Positions 52,540 to 61,384 of a DNA stretch of 64,000 nucleotides are shown piece by piece (position 1 is the stretch's first letter; each line of letters begins with the position of its first letter). The stretch comes from Leucobacter tenebrionis (GTDB lineage: Bacteria > Actinomycetota > Actinomycetes > Actinomycetales > Microbacteriaceae). The stretch lies in assembly GCF_019884725.1 (NCBI RefSeq), contig NZ_CP082322.1:1426001-1490000 (forward strand). Direction: 5' to 3'. Position numbers and translations under genes: made by a program. The notes beneath the pieces are model-generated. The model was given only the letters and a program-made list of their open reading frames with translations. It searched no databases and was not told the DNA's origin.

Positions 52540-55191
52540 CTACCGCGACTGGTTCTCGCGCCTGAACCACTGCCGCAGTTCGTCGCGCCCGCTCACCCGC
52601 AGTTTCGTGAAGACGTGGCGCAGGTGGGTGTCCACCGTGCGCACCGAGAGGTGGAACTGCTCGGCGATCCAGCGGCTCGAGTACCCGAGCGAGGCGAAGA
52701 GCGCGATCTCGCGCTCGCGCGACGACAACTCCTCGGTGAGCGGCAGCGGCATCCAGATGCCGTACTCGGTGAGTCTCCGCGATGCCGGGGTGTCCCACCC
52801 GTCGGCGCCATCGAGCAGTTCCTCGCAGTGATCGAGCAGCGCCGACGAGAACGATGACTGTATCTCGTCGGCGAGCACCTGCAGGCGCTTGCGGTAGGGC
52901 AGGGCCTCGTTGCGACTCGCGATCGCGAGCAGCCGCAGCGCCCGCAGCTCAACGGCCTCGAGCTGCTGCGCTCGCGCCCACGAGGCGAGCTGCATCGCGA
53001 GCTCGACGGTGCCGTGATCCCCGTTCCACTGCCTCGCCTGCAGGGTGAGCAACCGAAGAAACCCCGTCATGGCCTGCGAGATGCCGTACTGCCGGTTCTC
53101 AGCCAGGCGGATCGCCTTGCGACTCGCACTATGCTCCCCGAGCGCCGCGAGCGCCAGCGAGAGGGCCGCGCTCACGAAACCCGCGATACCGTGCCGGTCG
53201 TGCGCGTTCAACCGCTCGAGCAGCCGCTCCGCTCGCTGCGCGGCCAGGCGCCACTTGCCGTCGGCGAGACTCATCAGCACCGCGCAGGTATCCACGAGAC
53301 CCGAATAGTGCTCATCCGAGAACGACTGCCGCACCGCATCACCGAGAATCTGCCTCGCCGATTCGAGGGCGCCGCACCCCCATACCCCGATGAACGCGCA
53401 GAAGCGCAGCAGGTCGGCGCTGTCGGTCTGCGGCTGCTCCCCCAGGGACGCGAAGGATTCGGCGTACTCCGCGACCTGCACCGCAGCATCCCGCCGGCCC
53501 CGCTGCGCCAGGATCAACGATGAGATCGCGCGGCCCAGGGTGCGCTCCCACTCGATCGGCATGGTGCTGAAGTCCTCGGGATCCGGAACCAGCTCAGCGG
53601 CCTCCCGCAGCCGCCCCACCCTGCCGAGGAAGAGCACGCGGGCGTTGCGCACGATCTCCGAGACGCGGGCGTCCCCGTCGGCGAACTCCCGCTCGAGGCC
53701 GTCGAGCAGCGCCTCGGCGCTCTCCGCATCCCCGCGGTCGAGCGTGAGGTGCTCCACCACCGCGAGCTGCAGCTTCACCCGCAGCAGGCTGGGCACCCCG
53801 GAGGAGCGCCGGGTCCGCTCGATCGCCGCGCGCACGTGCTCGAGCGCCTCGGCCAGCCTCCGGCGATCCCCCGTGAGGCGCGCGAGCTGACTCGCCTGCT
53901 GCGCCGCGATGGTCAGCTGCAGCGTCGAGGCGTCCGCGTGCGCGGCCACCGCGAGGGCGACCCGCAGCCGCAGCCGCATCTCGTGACCGCTGCGCAGGAT
54001 CTCGAGAGCCTCCCACAGCCAGCCGAGCGGCATGCTCCGATCCGCGTCGAGCCCCATCGCGACCATGCGGAAGAGCAGACGGGGAGAGCGGTAGGGATCC
54101 TCCGCCCCGAGCTCGCTCTGCAGCGCGTCGAACAGCCGATTGCTCACCTCGACGCGCCTCGCGGGCGACATCTGCTCGCGCACCGCCTTCGTGAGCAGCT
54201 GATGCTTGAGGCTCAGCGTCGGCTTGCCGCTCGCGCTCGCCCCCGAGACCAGCAGGCCGCGGTCGGTGAGGTGCGCCACGTGCACCGGATCGAGCATCTG
54301 GATGAACGCGTTCTCGAACATCGGCTCGACGTGCGCGATCATCTCGAGCGTGCGCAGCTCGCCCTCGGAGCAGGTGCTGTGCAGAAACTCCCTGAACTCG
54401 GTCGGCACGGCCTCGGCGCCCGGCAGCTCGTACACCGCGCCGCGCTTGCGGCCGATGAGCCCGCGGCGATCCAGAGTCAGGGCGAGCAGCGTGAGCGACA
54501 GCGAGTTGCCCTCGGTCACCCGGTACCAGCGGCGCAGCGTCTGCAGTTCGACGTACTCGGCCCCGAGCAGTTGCACGAGGTAGCGCTGCGCCTCGGCCAC
54601 CGAGAGCGGCGGCACCGGGATCTTGCGCACCTGCGGATCCCGCGCGAGCTGCCCCGCCGCTCCGCTGAGCTGGCGCGCGGTGCCGACGACCCGCACCCGG
54701 CGGGAGCGCACCAGGCGCTCGAGCAGCATCGTCGCCATCGGGGTGTACTGGTCGAGGCCCTGAGCGATGAGCAGCGGCGTGCCGGTCTCGGCGTCGCCCT
54801 CGATCGCCCCGATGAGGCGCGCAGCGAGCACCTCGGGCTCCTCGATGCTGAAGTGGTCGATGTTCTCGAGCGCGTCAGAGGAGCCGAACAGCTCGGGGAA
54901 GTGATATCCGAAGTGAGTCGCGATGCCGGTGAGCGGATCGGCCGGCGGCCCGAGCGCGATCACCGACACCGGTTCGCCGATTCGACCGGAGAGAGCCCCC
55001 GCCGCCTCCTGGGCGAGACGATTCTTACCCGTGCCCGCTTCTCCGAGCAGCAGCACCGCGCTGCCGGGCGGCGTCAACGCCTCCAGCAGCAGTTCGAGAC
55101 GCTCGGGGGTGCTGCTCTCCTCTGTTATCAGACGCGCCTCGCCGGGAACCGAGGATCCGCGCCCTGCTCCGTCTACTTCGAATAGTTCCAT
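52540..55191 (-). CDS. Large LuxR-family ATP-binding transcriptional regulator
   Basis: An 883-residue LAL/MalT-like regulator. The N-terminal NTPase has Walker A LLLGEAGTGKNR (near residue 43), followed by a long helical, TPR-like middle (~330-800). The C-terminal LuxR helix-turn-helix has LSSREREIALFASLGYSSR and HLSVRTVDTHLRHVFTKL. Such proteins bind an inducer and activate nearby operons. It sits between the exopolysaccharide operon and a glycosyltransferase gene, so it is a candidate activator of surface-polymer genes. The target sites are not visible. Confidence 0.85.
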   Translation of the reverse strand: MELFEVDGAGRGSSVPGEARLITEESSTPERLELLLEALTPPGSAVLLLGEAGTGKNRLAQEAAGALSGRIGEPVSVIALGPPADPLTGIATHFGYHFPELFGSSDALENIDHFSIEEPEVLAARLIGAIEGDAETGTPLLIAQGLDQYTPMATMLLERLVRSRRVRVVGTARQLSGAAGQLARDPQVRKIPVPPLSVAEAQRYLVQLLGAEYVELQTLRRWYRVTEGNSLSLTLLALTLDRRGLIGRKRGAVYELPGAEAVPTEFREFLHSTCSEGELRTLEMIAHVEPMFENAFIQMLDPVHVAHLTDRGLLVSGASASGKPTLSLKHQLLTKAVREQMSPARRVEVSNRLFDALQSELGAEDPYRSPRLLFRMVAMGLDADRSMPLGWLWEALEILRSGHEMRLRLRVALAVAAHADASTLQLTIAAQQASQLARLTGDRRRLAEALEHVRAAIERTRRSSGVPSLLRVKLQLAVVEHLTLDRGDAESAEALLDGLEREFADGDARVSEIVRNARVLFLGRVGRLREAAELVPDPEDFSTMPIEWERTLGRAISSLILAQRGRRDAAVQVAEYAESFASLGEQPQTDSADLLRFCAFIGVWGCGALESARQILGDAVRQSFSDEHYSGLVDTCAVLMSLADGKWRLAAQRAERLLERLNAHDRHGIAGFVSAALSLALAALGEHSASRKAIRLAENRQYGISQAMTGFLRLLTLQARQWNGDHGTVELAMQLASWARAQQLEAVELRALRLLAIASRNEALPYRKRLQVLADEIQSSFSSALLDHCEELLDGADGWDTPASRRLTEYGIWMPLPLTEELSSREREIALFASLGYSSRWIAEQFHLSVRTVDTHLRHVFTKLRVSGRDELRQWFRRENQSR

Positions 55192-55819
55192 TACCAGACT
55201 CCCCCAGTGGGGTCAGTCGACTCCACTGCCACCTGAAAGCCCCCTCAGAGTAAGCCGGTCTTTTCATCCCCATCCCGACGTTACGTGTTTCACACTTACG
55301 CAAAGTCTGTGCCTGTGGGGCATTCCAGTCAATGCGTGTCGGATTCTTTTGTCGACCTTGTGACACACTCAACGCTCCGACCTCGGAATCTGGTGCGATC
55401 CTGTGCGAGCGCTCCTGCCTGATCCTGTGCGCGTGGGCCGCGCGAGGGGCTGCCTCCCCCTCTCCCCCTCTCCCCCTCTCCCCCTCTCCCCCTCTCTCCT
55501 TCTCCTTCCCTCCCTCCCCCTCCCTCCCCCTCTCCCCCTCTCTCCTCTCTCCTCTCTCCTTCCCTCCTTCCCTCCTTCCCTCCTTCCCTCCCTCCTCCTT
55601 CTCCTGCGCCCTCTTCTTACTTCCGCCCCTGCCTTCCCCTCCCCAAAAGAATCGAGATGACGCGTATTGCCCCTGTCGACGGCCACGAAGGGCCTTACGC
55701 GTTATCTCGAGCGAGGAGGAAAGTCGTGAATACAGTGCCGGTGCGACAAAGGGTCGTGAGAAGATCACGGGGAACCGTGTCAAGATGATGGCAAGGTCAT
55801 AGCGATTCGAAGGAGAGTC
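55192..55819. repeat. Divergent intergenic region with a 153-nt homopyrimidine tract
   Basis: About 630 bases separate the divergent regulator and glycosyltransferase genes. Positions 55453-55605 are 153 consecutive pyrimidines on the + strand, beginning with about five CCCCCTCT units and continuing with CCTTCCCT- and TCCTCTC-type units; pyrimidine bias continues to about 55,644. No other protein gene is convincing here, although spurious reading frames cross the tract. A Shine-Dalgarno GAAGGAGAG precedes ATG 55820. The tract could form triplex (H-DNA) or vary in length. Confidence 0.8.
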
Positions 55820-57136
55820 ATGGCCGAGCACGCACCCTCGCACGACGCGGATCCCGCCCGGGGTACCGGACCTGGGCGCCCGGGCTCCCCTAGCACGGGT
55901 TCACCGGGGACGAGCTCACCGAGAGCGGCCTCACCTGGAGCCGACGACCCGCCTCGAAGCCTCGTGATCCTCAGCTCCGTGAAATGGAACTTCGCCTGGC
56001 AGCGCCACCACTCGCTCGCTCGCGCCGCCGCCGAGGCGGGCACGGCGGTGGTCTTCGTCGAACCCCATCTCAGAAGCGTCAGGCAGATCCTGGCGAGGCT
56101 CGCCCGCATCGCGCGCAGAGGGGGCGGAGCACCGCCGACGCAGCAGGTGCCCGGGGGAGTGCGGATCCTGCCCTGGTCGCCCATCGACCTGCTGCCGGGG
56201 GCCACGCTGCGCCGCATCCGACGCCGCCTCGGTGCGGTCGGTTCCCTCGGCGCTGCCGGTACGGCCGGGGCCTTCGGCTCCACCGGCCGCTTCGGCTCCA
56301 CCAGCCGCCCCCGCTCCGCCGACGCTCCCGACGCCCCCGACCCCGAGAACCTGATGGTGCTGCAGTACGTGCCGTCGCGCCGCAGCCTCGCGCTCGCCCG
56401 GCAGCTGCGACCGCGGCTGCTCGTCTACGATCGCGTGCTCGACTGGTCACGGGTGCCGGCCGACTGGTACCCGCCCCGCCACTGGCAACGGGTCGAGGCC
56501 GCCCTCGAGCGCGAGGCGCGGCTCTCCACCGACTCGGCCGCCATGCAGCGCGAGTGGCAGAACCGCGGGCTCGACTCGCTGCTGATACTGCCCGCGGCCG
56601 ACGACGAGTTCGTGCGCCACGAGTGGGCGCCGCCGCGGTCCGGAGCCCCCATCGGCTACTTCGGAACCGTGCAGGAGGGCATCATCGACCTGCCCGCGAT
56701 CGCCGAGATCGCGCGCGAGCACGCAGTCGAGATCGTCGGCGAGGTCGACGAGGCCTCGCGCGCGGCCCTGCTCGAAGCAGGGGCGCGGCTCGCTCCCCCG
56801 GTTCCGGTCGCAGAGCTGCCGGCGATCATCGACCGCTGGAGCGCGATCCTGCTCCCCTACCGCGTCGGCGACCGCAAGGACACGCTCGTACCCGCCAAGA
56901 TCTGGAACGCGCTCGCCAGCCGCCGACCGGTGCTCACCCTCGGCTTGTCGCTGCCCGAGCAGATCGCCAGGCACACCGTGCCGCTCGACGGCGCGGCCTC
57001 GATCGCGGCGGCGGCCGACACGGCGATCGAGACCGCCGAGCCCGCCCCGCGCAGCATCCCCACCTGGGCCGACGCCTGGCAGAGGCTCGTGGGCTTCGCT
57101 TCAGGCTCTCCCCGACACCCTGAGCCATCGCGGTGA
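55820..57136 (+). CDS. Glycosyltransferase (GT-B, GT4-like)
   Basis: A 438-residue protein with a Pro/Gly/Ser-rich N-terminal tail (~45 residues) followed by a GT-B fold. LVILSSVKWNF and a W-Q-R-x-H-x-L-A motif mark the first half; YFGTVQEGIIDL and LLPYRVGDRKDTLVPAKIWNALASRRPVL mark the nucleotide-binding half (E-x7-E region replaced by a K-I-W-N-A-L-A-S-R-R-P-V motif seen in related transferases). It probably adds a sugar to the exopolysaccharide. Its gene lies beyond the pyrimidine tract, apart from the reverse operon, and may be controlled with the divergent regulator. Confidence 0.7.
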   Translation: MAEHAPSHDADPARGTGPGRPGSPSTGSPGTSSPRAASPGADDPPRSLVILSSVKWNFAWQRHHSLARAAAEAGTAVVFVEPHLRSVRQILARLARIARRGGGAPPTQQVPGGVRILPWSPIDLLPGATLRRIRRRLGAVGSLGAAGTAGAFGSTGRFGSTSRPRSADAPDAPDPENLMVLQYVPSRRSLALARQLRPRLLVYDRVLDWSRVPADWYPPRHWQRVEAALEREARLSTDSAAMQREWQNRGLDSLLILPAADDEFVRHEWAPPRSGAPIGYFGTVQEGIIDLPAIAEIAREHAVEIVGEVDEASRAALLEAGARLAPPVPVAELPAIIDRWSAILLPYRVGDRKDTLVPAKIWNALASRRPVLTLGLSLPEQIARHTVPLDGAASIAAAADTAIETAEPAPRSIPTWADAWQRLVGFASGSPRHPEPSR

Positions 57137-57201
57137 GGTGAGCGCGCGCCGGGCCCCGCGCGCCTCTTGCGTCGGCCCGCGCAAGAGAGCACGATGAAGA
57201 C

Positions 57202-57948
57202 ATGAACTCATCGCCGCTCCACGCCGTCCCCGACCGCAACAACGCCATCGACGTCGACTTCGAGAACGGCGCAGAAGAACCGGCGTTCACGCTCTTCGCG
57301 GTGTTCCGGGTCAGTTCGTCTCACCCCCTCTCACTCGACGGGCGAGACGTGCCCGAGGCGGTGCAGGAGCTCGAGGGTGTCATGGAGGTGATCGAGGACG
57401 AGGGTGTCACGCTGCGCGGCTGGTACGACGTGAGCGGCATGCGCTCGGACGCCGACCTGATGGTCTGGCTGCACGGCACCGCAGCGGAGGATCTGCAGTG
57501 GGCGCTCCGCGAGCTGCGCCGCTCAACGCTGCTCAGGCCGCTCATCCGCACCTGGAGCGCAGTCGGCGTGCACCGCGACGCCGAGTTCAACCGCGGCCAC
57601 CTCCCCGGCTTCGTGCGCGGCGTGCCCGCCCAGCAGTGGCTCGCCGTCTACCCGTTCGTGCGCTCCCCCGAGTGGTACCTGCTGCCTCCCGAGGATCGCC
57701 GCGCCATGCTCGCGGAGCACGGCCGGGCGGGCGCGCAGCACACCGGGGTCGTGTCGAACACGGTTTCGGCCTTCGCGCTCGGGGACTACGAGTGGCTGCT
57801 GCCCATGGAATCCGACGACCTCACCGAGCTGGTCGACATGATGCGGGATCTGCGCGGCGTCGACGCCCGCAACTACGTGCACCTCGAGACCCCGTTCTAC
57901 ACCGGGCGCCGCATCGAGCCCGTCGAGATCATCGAGGTGCTGCAGTAA
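57202..57948 (+). CDS. chdC: Coproheme decarboxylase (ChdC/HemQ), chlorite-dismutase fold
   Basis: A 248-residue protein of the Gram-positive heme pathway, converting Fe-coproporphyrin III to heme b in the presence of hydrogen peroxide. The chlorite-dismutase-like fold shows GWYDVSGMRSDADLMVWLHG, the heme-loop YPFVRSPEWYLLPPEDRRAML (split by its catalytic tyrosine region) and AFALGDYEWLLPMESDD, family-typical with the conserved histidine in AEHG. Length matches actinobacterial ChdC. It is a housekeeping gene and does not look part of the polymer locus. Confidence 0.9.
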   Translation: MNSSPLHAVPDRNNAIDVDFENGAEEPAFTLFAVFRVSSSHPLSLDGRDVPEAVQELEGVMEVIEDEGVTLRGWYDVSGMRSDADLMVWLHGTAAEDLQWALRELRRSTLLRPLIRTWSAVGVHRDAEFNRGHLPGFVRGVPAQQWLAVYPFVRSPEWYLLPPEDRRAMLAEHGRAGAQHTGVVSNTVSAFALGDYEWLLPMESDDLTELVDMMRDLRGVDARNYVHLETPFYTGRRIEPVEIIEVLQ

Positions 57949-57965
57949 CGGATCCCGGCGAGCCC

Positions 57966-58478
57966 TCAGCGAGCGGTGGCGGTGTACGAGCGCCGCGCCG
58001 CCGCCTCGCGCAGCAGGCGCTTGTCGCGCGCGGCGACGCAGATGCGCAGCAGCACCGCCAGCCCCACCCCGATCCACGCCCCGACCGAGTTCGCGAGCAC
58101 GTCGAGCACCGTGGCGAAGCGCGCGGGCAGCAGTATCAGCTGCGCGAGCTCGGCACCCATCGACATCGCCATGCCCACGATTCCGGCGATCCACGCCCGC
58201 CCCAGCGGCAGCAGCAGCGCGGCGAAGAATCCCAGCGGAACGAACATCACGATGTTCGCCGAGAACTCGAGCTTGCGGTACCCGAACCACTCGGGCACCC
58301 CGTGATCGTGCAGGAACAGGAGCACCTCGCGGACGAGCGCCCGATGGTTCGAGTCGACCGGATCCGGACTCAGCGTGATCAACCCGACCAGCACGGCCCC
58401 CGCGACGAACCCCAGCAGCGCAACCCAGATGCGAGCGGTGATCAGCGGGCGCCGCGCCTCGGCTCCGGGGCCCGGCAT
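57966..58478 (-). CDS. VanZ family membrane protein
   Basis: A 170-residue membrane protein with four hydrophobic segments and the VanZ signature NIVMFVPLGFFAALLLP plus SMGAELAQLILLPARFATVLDVLANSVGAWIG split across helices. VanZ-like proteins often influence cell-wall or teicoplanin-type responses, but their biochemical role is unknown. It ends 18 bases from the convergent ChdC gene. Confidence 0.82.
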   Translation of the reverse strand: MPGPGAEARRPLITARIWVALLGFVAGAVLVGLITLSPDPVDSNHRALVREVLLFLHDHGVPEWFGYRKLEFSANIVMFVPLGFFAALLLPLGRAWIAGIVGMAMSMGAELAQLILLPARFATVLDVLANSVGAWIGVGLAVLLRICVAARDKRLLREAAARRSYTATAR

Positions 58479-58481
58479 CGC

Positions 58482-59483
58482 TTACAGCCCTGAGTAGGCG
58501 TGCAGGCCCTTGAAGAAGACGTTCACGATGGTGAAGTTGAAGATCACGGCCGCGTAGGCGATGACGTTCAGCCACGCCGAGCGGGTGCCGCGCCAGCCGC
58601 GCGTCGCCCGCGCGTGGATGAAGCCGGCGTAGAGCACCCAGATCACGAAGGTCCAGACCTCCTTGGTGTCCCAGCCCCAGTAGCGGCTCCAGGCGCGCTC
58701 GGCCCAGATGGCGCCCGCGATCAGCGTGAAGGTCCAGAAGACGAAGCCGATGATCGCGAGACGGTAGGCGAGATCCTCGAGCCGAACCGCGTTCGGCAGG
58801 CTCGCCAGGAAGCGCACCCCACCCGGCTCACCGGCAGCGATGCGACTGTCGCGGCGCGTCTGCATCAGCTGCAGCACCGAGAGTCCGAACGAGAGGGTGA
58901 GGAACGCGACCGCCAGCACCGCGACCAGGATGTGGATCACGAGCCAGTAGGAGTCGAGCGCCGGCTGCAGCGGCACGATCGACACGTAGTAGTTGATCTT
59001 GGTGACGCCGAGGAACAGCACCGCCATACCCGTGATGAGCGTTCCGAGGAAGCGCAGGTCGACGAAGAACTGCACGAGCAGGAAGACGAGCACGATCGCG
59101 CAGGTCGCCGTCAGTGCGAACTCGTACATGTTGGCCCACGGCACGCGCCCCGCCGCGATGCCGCGCAGCACGGTCGCCGCGAGGTGCAGCACGAAGGCGA
59201 GCACCGTGAGCGAGAAGCCGACGCGCAGCGAGCGGGATCGGGGCTGCTTGACTCCGGTGCCGGCCGGGCTCGCCGTGCGGGTCTGCGTCGCCTGACGGGT
59301 CAGGGTCGCGACGCCGCCGGATCCGGCAGCCGCCTGCTGCTGCGCGGCGCCGCCCGCGGTCGCCCGCGCGGCATCGCCGCTGCGGTTCGCGAGGTCGACC
59401 GCGTAGAAGACGAACGCGATCGAATACACGATCATCGCCGAATACAGCGCGATCGTCGAGTAGTGTTCCAGCTCACTCAGCAC
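58482..59483 (-). CDS. ccsB: Cytochrome c biogenesis protein CcsB (ResC-type)
   Basis: A 333-residue polytopic protein of System II cytochrome c maturation. It carries the tryptophan-rich WWD-type motif (ERAWSRYWGWDTKEVW), a conserved histidine in LVIHILVAV and a C-terminal helix with conserved HARATRGWRG. ResC/CcsB binds heme and delivers it to apocytochrome c with CcsA/ResB. The gene ends three bases before the VanZ gene. Residues ~35-80 are an Ala/Gln-rich insert between the first membrane segments. Confidence 0.87.
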   Translation of the reverse strand: MLSELEHYSTIALYSAMIVYSIAFVFYAVDLANRSGDAARATAGGAAQQQAAAGSGGVATLTRQATQTRTASPAGTGVKQPRSRSLRVGFSLTVLAFVLHLAATVLRGIAAGRVPWANMYEFALTATCAIVLVFLLVQFFVDLRFLGTLITGMAVLFLGVTKINYYVSIVPLQPALDSYWLVIHILVAVLAVAFLTLSFGLSVLQLMQTRRDSRIAAGEPGGVRFLASLPNAVRLEDLAYRLAIIGFVFWTFTLIAGAIWAERAWSRYWGWDTKEVWTFVIWVLYAGFIHARATRGWRGTRSAWLNVIAYAAVIFNFTIVNVFFKGLHAYSGL

Positions 59484-59544
59484 AGTGCCTCAGGATACCC
59501 TGCGTCCCTGTGAATCGCGCCCCGCCACCTCGCCGCGCACCCGG

Positions 59545-59610
59545 TGAGGAGATCCGCATCCAGGCGGGTGGATCCCGCGGCATACTCCCGTCTGGATGCG
59601 GATCTCCTCA
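59545..59610. repeat. 24-bp inverted repeat between divergent genes
   Basis: Arms 59545-59568 and 59587-59610 pair at 24 positions (one G-T) around an 18-base spacer. Unlike the other hairpins in the window it lies between two divergently transcribed genes (ccsB and the antiporter), where a terminator has no obvious job. It may be an operator or attenuator in the antiporter leader. Confidence 0.6.
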
Positions 59611-59670
59611 TTGGGCAAGGCGCAGGCGCCCCCGCTCAGTAACATGAAGGATCAGCACGAGAGGATCCCA

Positions 59671-60960
59671 GTGAACGAAACCGAACTCGCCACACTGCTG
59701 GTGCCGCTCGTCGCCGTGGTGGCGCCGCTGCTCGCGGCACTCGTGCGACGCGCCGTGGTGATTCCGCTCGTGGTGTTCGAGATCGGCCTCGGCATGCTGA
59801 TCGGGCCCTCCGGACTCGGCTGGGTGAGCGACGGGCCGATGCTCGAGGCGCTGTCGAACTTCGGACTCGCGGCACTGTTCTTCATGGCGGGCAACGAGAT
59901 CGATCCGGCGTCGCTGCGCGGCGCTCCGGCGAGGCGCGCGCTCGGCTGGTGGGGTGTATCGGCCGTGCTCGCGCTGGCGGCGGGCTTCGCCCTGGGATCC
60001 GATCCCGCGGCCGCCGTGATCATCGCGATCGCCCTCACCGGAACCGCCCTGGGCACCATCATGCCGATGCTGCGCGACGCCGGCCTCACGCGATCGCCCC
60101 TCGGCCGCACCATCTCGACCGCGGGAGCGATCGGCGAATTCGCCCCGCTGGTCGCGATCTCGATCTTCCTGAGCGGACGGCAGCCGCTCGCGGGCACCCT
60201 GGTGCTCGTGCTGTTCGCAGCGATCGCCGCGGCCGCGTTCTGGCTCGCGGCACGCGGAACGCATCACTGGCTGCGGCGCATGGTCTCGCTCACGCTGCAC
60301 ACGAGCGGGCAGTTTGCGGTGCGCTTCGTACTGCTGCTGCTCGCCGCGCTCGTGTCGCTCGCCATCGCGCTCGGCGTCGACTTCCTGCTCGGCGCGTTCA
60401 CCGCGGGCATGCTGGCCCGGGTCGTGCTACGCGGCGGCGATCCCGAGGAACTGCGCACGATCGAGGCGAAGCTCGACTCGGTCGCCTTCGGCCTGCTCGT
60501 GCCGGTGTTCTTCGTGGCGACGGGCGTCAGCTTCCCGCTCGCGGCGCTGCTCGCGGATCCGCGTGCGCTCGCACTCGTGCCCGTGTTCGCGCTCGTGATG
60601 CTCGGGGTGCGGGGCGTGCCGGGATGGTTCGCTCCGGCACGCGGATCGTCGCTCAGCGACCGTCGCACGGCCGCCCTCTTCACGGCGACCACGCTCCCCC
60701 TCGTCATCGCTGCGACCGGTATCGGCGTCGACAACGGCGTGCTCGATCGCACGACCGCCGCCGCGATGGTGGGCGCCGCGCTGCTCACCGTGCTCGTGCT
60801 GCCCGCCCTGGCGCTGGCCGGGCGGGCAGGGGGCGGGGTCGGCACTGGGGGCGGTGCCGGGGCTGATGCCGACGCGGGTGGTGCCGGAGCTAGTGCCGGA
60901 GCGGGAGCTGGCTCAGTGGCGGAGGCGGATCCTGGCGAGATCGCCGAGGCCCACGAGTAG
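59671..60960 (+). CDS. Monovalent cation:proton antiporter (CPA2 family)
   Basis: A 429-residue membrane protein with about twelve hydrophobic segments and a CPA2/KefB-like core (GLAALFFMAGNEID, VAFGLLVPVFFVATGV). GTG 59671 is chosen because GAGAGG lies six bases upstream; the longer ATG 59644 has no such site. The final ~55 residues are Gly/Ala-rich and lack an NAD-binding domain. It likely exchanges Na+ or K+ for protons. Confidence 0.8.
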   Translation: MNETELATLLVPLVAVVAPLLAALVRRAVVIPLVVFEIGLGMLIGPSGLGWVSDGPMLEALSNFGLAALFFMAGNEIDPASLRGAPARRALGWWGVSAVLALAAGFALGSDPAAAVIIAIALTGTALGTIMPMLRDAGLTRSPLGRTISTAGAIGEFAPLVAISIFLSGRQPLAGTLVLVLFAAIAAAAFWLAARGTHHWLRRMVSLTLHTSGQFAVRFVLLLLAALVSLAIALGVDFLLGAFTAGMLARVVLRGGDPEELRTIEAKLDSVAFGLLVPVFFVATGVSFPLAALLADPRALALVPVFALVMLGVRGVPGWFAPARGSSLSDRRTAALFTATTLPLVIAATGIGVDNGVLDRTTAAAMVGAALLTVLVLPALALAGRAGGGVGTGGGAGADADAGGAGASAGAGAGSVAEADPGEIAEAHE

Positions 60961-61384
60961 CCCGGCGATCCGCCGGCACTGATCCACCGCGCATTCCCAG
61001 GGTGCCACCGCGCGCTGCCGGGGTGCCGCCGCGCACTCCCGGGGTGCCCCGCGCCCCTTCCCGCGCGCCCAGTACCCGCTCCTCACGCCCCGCCCCAGCA
61101 CCCGCTCCTCACCCCGCCCGAGCACCCGCTCCCCACGCCCGACCTAACCGCACCGATCTACCTTCAAGCACACAGATCCTCCGAAAATCGGTGCTGCTGG
61201 GAAGATCGGTGCTGCTGGGCAGATCTGCGGCGTTCGGGGTGCGGTTCCTCCTCGAACCCATAAACATAGGCTAATCTTGGACACCATCCAATCAAAGGTC
61301 TGAACTCCGCACCTCGCCAGGTAAGCGCCCGACCCTCGGGGCTCCAGGCACGCCACCGGTCAACCCGCTCGACAGAGGAACACC
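60961..61384. repeat. Intergenic region with several short tandem repeats
   Basis: About 424 bases without a convincing gene. There are GTGCC-rich repeats near 61,000-61,060, three ~24-base units starting AGYACCCGCTCC at 61,071-61,144, and two exact or near-exact 18-base copies (ATCGGTGCTGCTGGG plus three bases) at 61,187-61,222. An AGAGGAA Shine-Dalgarno precedes ATG 61385. Function unknown. Confidence 0.6.

Noticed and set aside
55453..55605. CRISPR array
   Set aside because: The units are short, adjacent and imperfect with no unique spacers and no cas genes.
55332..55802. Reading frames running through the pyrimidine tract
   Set aside because: They are made almost only of Pro, Ser, Leu and Phe (or Arg, Gly, Glu on the other strand), as any frame in such a tract must be.
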